Source: Lachnospiraceae bacterium UBA7060
Lineage (GTDB): Bacteria > Bacillota > Clostridia > Lachnospirales > Lachnospiraceae
Assembly: GCA_002493835.1 (NCBI GenBank)
Contig: DLAA01000075.1
Location: forward strand, 1 to 24,378
Reading direction: 5' to 3'
DNA length: 24,378 bases
Every line of letters starts with the position of its first letter. Position 1 is the first letter of the stretch. This document shows, in pieces, positions 20,428 through 24,378 of this stretch. The position numbers were made by a program, and so were the translations under genes. Below the pieces are notes generated by a model that was given only the letters and a program-made list of their open reading frames with translations, was not told the origin of the DNA and searched no databases.

Positions 20428-22859
20428 AGCTCAACACCTCTTTTCTTATCCTGCGCCTTTGCAGGATTCTGTTTTGTATTTGACACCTGTTTCTGCTTAT
20501 CGTGCAGGCGGGACAGCACCGACGCTTTGGGTGCGTTTGCATCCTGCATGACAGTCTGCGATTTGTCCTTGCCCCGTTCCTGCTCCATATTCAGCAGTTC
20601 CCGGAATGCCCCATTGACCATGACCGGATGGGTATTCACCGCATAGGAGAAGCGAATATCTCTGGAATAGTCCTCTGTATTTGCTCCGGGAATCACGACC
20701 CTGGCAGCACTTTCCTTTGTACTCGGATAATACCGCCCATCGTGATCCGCAAGCTGGATGGTGCTTGCCAGAACAATCTTACATCGTTCCATGCCGTATT
20801 TGTCCACCCATTGCTGCAGATATTCCGGCATCCGTCTTTCATGGTAAGCCATGCTGAAATCCTTTTGAAATTCATGGGCGCAGGCTTCGGTTTCCCTGCG
20901 GCTTGCTCTCCAGCTATCGACCTTGCCCTGCTGTCTGGCTTCCTCAAAGGTCAGCGGACTTAAGGGAACAATCCCCGGTTTTGTCTGGGCAGCTTCTTTT
21001 ACAGCCGACCGCTCGTCCATGATACTTTGCAGCTGCGACAGGGCATTCTGGACAAGAGGGCTTTCCCGATAATGCCCAATGTCATTGACCACATCACTGA
21101 GTACCCGGTTACCCTGCATCAAATCGCAATCCATATCATCGTAAATGCTGTCATCGTGCAGGACAAAGCCGATGGATTTTACACCGTTCATGCGTTCCGA
21201 TGGAATCTGGTCATACAACGCAATGGCTTCCTCCAGCGTTTCTATGCCCTCATGGTATTCCCCCATATTGTGAAACTCACCGCATTCTGCAACATAGAAG
21301 GAAATCGTTGGCTCTTTCTTTTCAATATCCGGTTCAGCGGAATCCATTTCCGAATCATCAACGGAAGCCTGTGCCTGCTGTATCTCCTTTTCTGCCACAG
21401 CTTCCACCTGTTCCATCAGGTCATCGTAATTGATTACCTCGCAGTTCTCAAAGGTCAGGTTATCATCCTCCAGAAGCTCATCTATGGCTTCCCGGATGGT
21501 ATAATCCGGATTCTCCAGCACACCGCCGTCCATCAGATGATAGCTTTCATCGTAGAAGGAATAATCAAAGCCCTCCTCGGTATGCTGAATCGAAAAATAC
21601 TGTTCTCCGATACGATACGCAATCTGTGCATCATGCAGATCGAGTGCCACATCCATGCGCTCTGTCGCTGCAATGATTTCCGGGTTTTTCCAGCCCTCCA
21701 CACCAAGGTAGTCCACCACAATGCGGTCAATACCGTTGATGCACTGAATGAAATCCAGACTTCCCGGCAACGGATTACTATTCTCAATACCAAACGCCTT
21801 CATTTTCTCGTTCGGCAGGGCAAAGTAGGTTTTCAGCGCCGTGTCCATATCCTCGAACCGCTGAATGGACAACGGGCCTTTTATCTCCAAATCCTCCACC
21901 ACATAAAACTGCTTGATGAACGGCTGTTCCTGCTGGGACTGCAAAGCACGTTCTTTGCGAATCGCTTCAATGTTCGCATCAATTTCTTTAATCATGCTGT
22001 CGGCTTCTCTGCGGATCACCTCCATAGAGCTACGAAGCTCTTTCATCTCCCTGCCATTGCTCCATCCGGCAATATAGCCGAAGGAGTATTCACTTGTTTC
22101 AATACCGTAACGCTGGCACACCGTATAAGCTACACTCTCCGCCTGGACTTCACGGGTGCGCCGATCCACCATCACACCATTTTCCGCATCAGCCATATCC
22201 ACATCATGCAGACGGGAGTGGGCAATCTCGTGAATTGCTGTTTTTACATTCTGCGCTTCGCTCATGCCCTCAGCAATGGCAATTCTCTTTTCCACCTGAT
22301 GATAATAACCATGAGAATCCCCCTCGATGACCTCAAAATCCATCGGCACTTTAGAAGTTCGCCGGAGGGCTTCAAAGAACATGGCATAGCCCTCAACGCT
22401 GCCAGTCAAATCCTGCACCGTAGCCAGTTCCGGTAAAGGCTTGCCGTCCGTCTGGCTCACATCAAATACCGATGTTACCTTAAAATAGGGTTTCTGAATG
22501 GTCACGGTTTCCTTTTTCGGTTCGCCGTTTTCATCCAAAACCGGGCGTTTCGTGTCCGGGTCAAGCACATCACGCTCAACCTCCACTTTTTGGGGAGCCG
22601 GGGCAAATATCTTGATTGCCTTTTCTCCCTTCATAACATTTCGCTCAAATTTCTTCTGCCATGCGCCGTATCCAGCCACAAGTGTCGCATCCGGCTTCTG
22701 CATGGCTATCAGGAGCGTATTGGAAAAGCTGTAGTTATGGAACTGCGACATGACACGCAGATACTCCATATACTTCTCGGAGGTAAAAAGCTCCTGAACC
22801 CCTTTTTCCAAACGCTCCGTGATCTCTTTTAACTGTTGCTGCTGTTTACTTTCTGCCAA
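20424..22859 (-). CDS. ArdC-like polyvalent protein with zinc-protease motif, YodL and DUF3849-like domains
   Basis: This 811-residue multi-domain protein starts at TTG (22859) behind AGGAGG. Residues 1-90 fit the ArdC N-terminal ssDNA-binding domain (FHNYSFSNTLLIAMQ, YGAWQKKFERNVMKGEKAIKIF). Residues 205-245 form a metallopeptidase-like site (TAIHEIAHSRLHD, H210-E211 and H214, with E241 in QAES). A YodL-like domain covers about 315-385 (QFYVVEDLEIKGPLSIQRFE). One or two polyvalent-type repeats follow at 415-460 and 518-570. A DUF3849-like domain lies at 650-725 (WVDKYGMERCKIVLASTIQLADHDGRYYP). The tail ends ASVLSRLHDKQKQVSN, shared with two neighbours. Known ArdC proteins protect entering single strands from restriction. 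The role here is likely the same, with the protease acting on host proteins as a guess. Confidence 0.88.
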   Translation of the reverse strand: MAESKQQQQLKEITERLEKGVQELFTSEKYMEYLRVMSQFHNYSFSNTLLIAMQKPDATLVAGYGAWQKKFERNVMKGEKAIKIFAPAPQKVEVERDVLDPDTKRPVLDENGEPKKETVTIQKPYFKVTSVFDVSQTDGKPLPELATVQDLTGSVEGYAMFFEALRRTSKVPMDFEVIEGDSHGYYHQVEKRIAIAEGMSEAQNVKTAIHEIAHSRLHDVDMADAENGVMVDRRTREVQAESVAYTVCQRYGIETSEYSFGYIAGWSNGREMKELRSSMEVIRREADSMIKEIDANIEAIRKERALQSQQEQPFIKQFYVVEDLEIKGPLSIQRFEDMDTALKTYFALPNEKMKAFGIENSNPLPGSLDFIQCINGIDRIVVDYLGVEGWKNPEIIAATERMDVALDLHDAQIAYRIGEQYFSIQHTEEGFDYSFYDESYHLMDGGVLENPDYTIREAIDELLEDDNLTFENCEVINYDDLMEQVEAVAEKEIQQAQASVDDSEMDSAEPDIEKKEPTISFYVAECGEFHNMGEYHEGIETLEEAIALYDQIPSERMNGVKSIGFVLHDDSIYDDMDCDLMQGNRVLSDVVNDIGHYRESPLVQNALSQLQSIMDERSAVKEAAQTKPGIVPLSPLTFEEARQQGKVDSWRASRRETEACAHEFQKDFSMAYHERRMPEYLQQWVDKYGMERCKIVLASTIQLADHDGRYYPSTKESAARVVIPGANTEDYSRDIRFSYAVNTHPVMVNGAFRELLNMEQERGKDKSQTVMQDANAPKASVLSRLHDKQKQVSNTKQNPAKAQDKKRGVEL

Positions 22860-22882
22860 TCGAATTTCCTCCTAAAGAATGA

Positions 22883-22909
22883 CTCCCGCCAACATTATGC
22901 TGGCGGGAG
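22883..22909 (-). other. GC-rich intercistronic hairpin
   Basis: The arms CTCCCGCCA (22883-22891) and TGGCGGGAG (22901-22909) make a perfect 9-base stem around a 9-base loop. It lies between the helicase stop codon and the ArdC-like gene's ribosome site on the minus strand. The tail (TCATTCTTTAGG) has too few T residues for an efficient terminator. A partial terminator or an RNA-stability element that sets different levels for the two genes is plausible. Confidence 0.6.
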
Positions 22910-22917
22910 CGTATCGC

Positions 22918-24378
22918 TTATATTTCCTGTTCCTGTTTTTTCTGCGGAGAGAGGACATCACCGCCATGGGCTTTGACCTTATCCTGCATTTTCTTGAGCC
23001 TGTCCATGACAGACGGTCTTGCCGCAGGCCGGTCTGCACTCATGCGAGAATCGTCCTCATCGTCAATATCGCTGTAACCCCTTTCCGGTTTGTCATTCCC
23101 TGCATCCATATTGAGCAGGGCATTTAGTTCGGATAATCTCTCCTCCTTTGCTCTCAGTTCTTCTGCCTGTGCAAACGGTGTCGCAAGCTCCGCTTTTGCA
23201 GATTCCATCTGCGTATGCAGCGTTTCCAGCCGTTCCTCCGCCTTTGTCAGCAGGCTTGGTATATCGCTCAGAACATTATTGATTCTGGTGATATTACCAA
23301 TGCCATCTGTGCCGACCTCCACCTTGTAGCTGCTTTTCCCCTTTAAGGTCAGCTCAAACTTATTGTTGAACGCATCATAGTGGACGCTCATGGAAAATCC
23401 GGCGTAATGTCCGATCTCTCCATCCTTCTGGATTGCCTTCATGCCGGTGCAGGCTGCAACAATGGCAAGTCCCGCTTCCTTCTTGCTGTCAAAGGTCTTG
23501 CCGCCGACCTCCATAATGAAATGGTCATTATCCTGCGGCAGTTTTTCAGCAGCCATAACCTGATCTGCTTTCAGCCCCGCAATCCGTTCTTCCGTTGCAG
23601 TAATCATCTTCGGATAATTCATCAGAATATCATCCTCCAGACGGTAACGCTGGGAATCGTAGTTTGCTTTCAGAAGCCGGAGCTTTGCCACCTGGATATC
23701 CAAATCCATCTTCTCCTTAATATAAGGATTGCCCGTGGCAAGTGCCTTGATCTCCGCATAGGAAAGTGCCGCTTCATCAATATCATCCGCAGACCGCACA
23801 GGGCTTTTGCTGGTCATGATCTGGGAGATAAACTTCTGCTTGTTCTCCAAAAGCTGCCAACTGTACGCATCGAATGTTCCTTTGGTGATATAGCGAAAAA
23901 TCTTCACCTTATCGAACATATTTCCCTGACGGATAATGCGTCCCTCCTGCTGTTCAATATCAGAAGGCTTCCATGGCACATCCAGATGATGCAGCGCAAT
24001 CAGCCTGTCCTGCACATTCATACCAGGCCCCATTTTGGCAGTTGACCCGATCAGCACACGGACCTGACCGCTCCGTACCTTTGAGAAAAGCTCTGCTTTT
24101 CGGATTTCCGTATTGGCTTCATGGATAAAGGCAATCTGTTCTGCAGGAACACCCTTTTCCATCAGCTTATTCCGCAGATCGTCATAGACATTGTACTCAC
24201 CGTCCCCTTTTGGTGTACTCAAATCGCAGAACACTAATTGTGCCGCTTTGTCTTTGGCAGTATCCTGCCAGATAGAAAACACATTTTCCACGCAGGCATT
24301 GGTCTTGCTGTCCGGATTGTCCGGCAGAAGCGGATTGTTCAGACGCTGATCCAATGCGAGTTTACGTCCATCGTTGGT
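22918..24378 (-). CDS. SNF2-type DEAD/DEAH helicase, C-terminal part (gene runs off the window)
   Basis: Only the last 486 residues are visible; the frame is open to the window edge and starts inside a domain (TNDGRKLALDQR). Motif V (GSTAKMGPGMNVQ, residues 111-123) and motif VI (QQEGRIIRQG, 143-152) of the SF2 helicase core are clear, with the HHLDVPWKPSD signature of SNF2-like proteins of conjugative elements. A coiled coil follows (LLTKAEERLETLHTQMESAKAE). The tail has PSVMDRLKKMQDKVKA, shared with two downstream proteins. Such proteins in Tn1549-like elements usually exceed 2000 residues and often carry a methyltransferase-like domain; that part lies outside the window. Likely roles are DNA handling or protection during transfer. 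Confidence 0.9.
   Translation of the reverse strand, partial: TNDGRKLALDQRLNNPLLPDNPDSKTNACVENVFSIWQDTAKDKAAQLVFCDLSTPKGDGEYNVYDDLRNKLMEKGVPAEQIAFIHEANTEIRKAELFSKVRSGQVRVLIGSTAKMGPGMNVQDRLIALHHLDVPWKPSDIEQQEGRIIRQGNMFDKVKIFRYITKGTFDAYSWQLLENKQKFISQIMTSKSPVRSADDIDEAALSYAEIKALATGNPYIKEKMDLDIQVAKLRLLKANYDSQRYRLEDDILMNYPKMITATEERIAGLKADQVMAAEKLPQDNDHFIMEVGGKTFDSKKEAGLAIVAACTGMKAIQKDGEIGHYAGFSMSVHYDAFNNKFELTLKGKSSYKVEVGTDGIGNITRINNVLSDIPSLLTKAEERLETLHTQMESAKAELATPFAQAEELRAKEERLSELNALLNMDAGNDKPERGYSDIDDEDDSRMSADRPAARPSVMDRLKKMQDKVKAHGGDVLSPQKKQEQEI

Noticed and set aside
21027..22436. 469-codon plus-strand open frame
   Set aside because: It lies wholly antisense to the ArdC-like gene, whose motifs (HEIAH, ArdC and YodL text) are convincing. 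The antisense frame is rich in His, Ile and Leu with no recognisable domain or ribosome site.

Overview
The window looks like part of a large mobile element from a gut-type Clostridia host (Lachnospiraceae or Oscillospiraceae). This is inferred from strong AGGAGG-type ribosome sites, moderate GC content, a Tn1549-like set of conjugation-associated proteins, and large serine recombinases in place of a tyrosine integrase. I see no housekeeping, rRNA or tRNA genes, no CRISPR array and no intact insertion sequence. The right edge cuts through a very large SNF2-type helicase gene, so the element continues beyond the window.

Layout. Positions 1-613 hold no convincing gene; they carry repeated AAAGATGCA words and a strong terminator. 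Positions 614-2308 (minus) encode a serine recombinase whose usual zinc ribbon is replaced by another C-terminal domain. Two small minus-strand genes follow (2426-2972), facing a small XRE regulator (3152-3352) across a palindromic operator. Positions 3466-5164 (minus) hold a ParM-like actin ATPase, a ParR-like partner and a small membrane protein. Their upstream region (5210-5402) has a consensus promoter embedded in about six copies of an ACTTTTGTGNNACA-like repeat, a good candidate centromere/operator. A second XRE regulator (5468-6154) diverges from it.

Positions 6213-12991 (minus) form a compact operon of four large serine recombinases with overlapping or nearly touching ends, closed by a second copy of the small membrane protein. 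One promoter (13085-13113) appears to drive it. The second recombinase has lost the catalytic serine, a conserved arginine and the zinc ribbon, so it is probably a non-catalytic partner.

Positions 13172-15872 are the mobilisation module: a DUF6870-like gene, a strongly structured candidate oriT, MobC and a MOBP-type relaxase. Positions 15936-18550 (minus) look like cargo: a phosphoribosyltransferase-like protein resembling the PRTase-CE conflict-system family, a 59-residue zinc ribbon protein with a TTG start, and a PD-(D/E)XK nuclease/transposase behind a 16-codon leader ORF. Positions 18731-24378 (minus) hold the conjugation-associated accessory operon: a YodL/DUF4316-like protein, two small proteins, an 811-residue ArdC-like polyvalent protein with an HEIAH zinc-protease motif, and the C-terminal end of the helicase. 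Three of these proteins end in the same short basic motif.

How the parts may work together (inference): MobC and the relaxase process DNA at oriT. The ArdC-like protein may protect entering single strands. ParM/ParR may keep the excised form during growth, and the recombinase set handles excision and integration. The PRTase and nuclease genes are best read as defence or conflict cargo.
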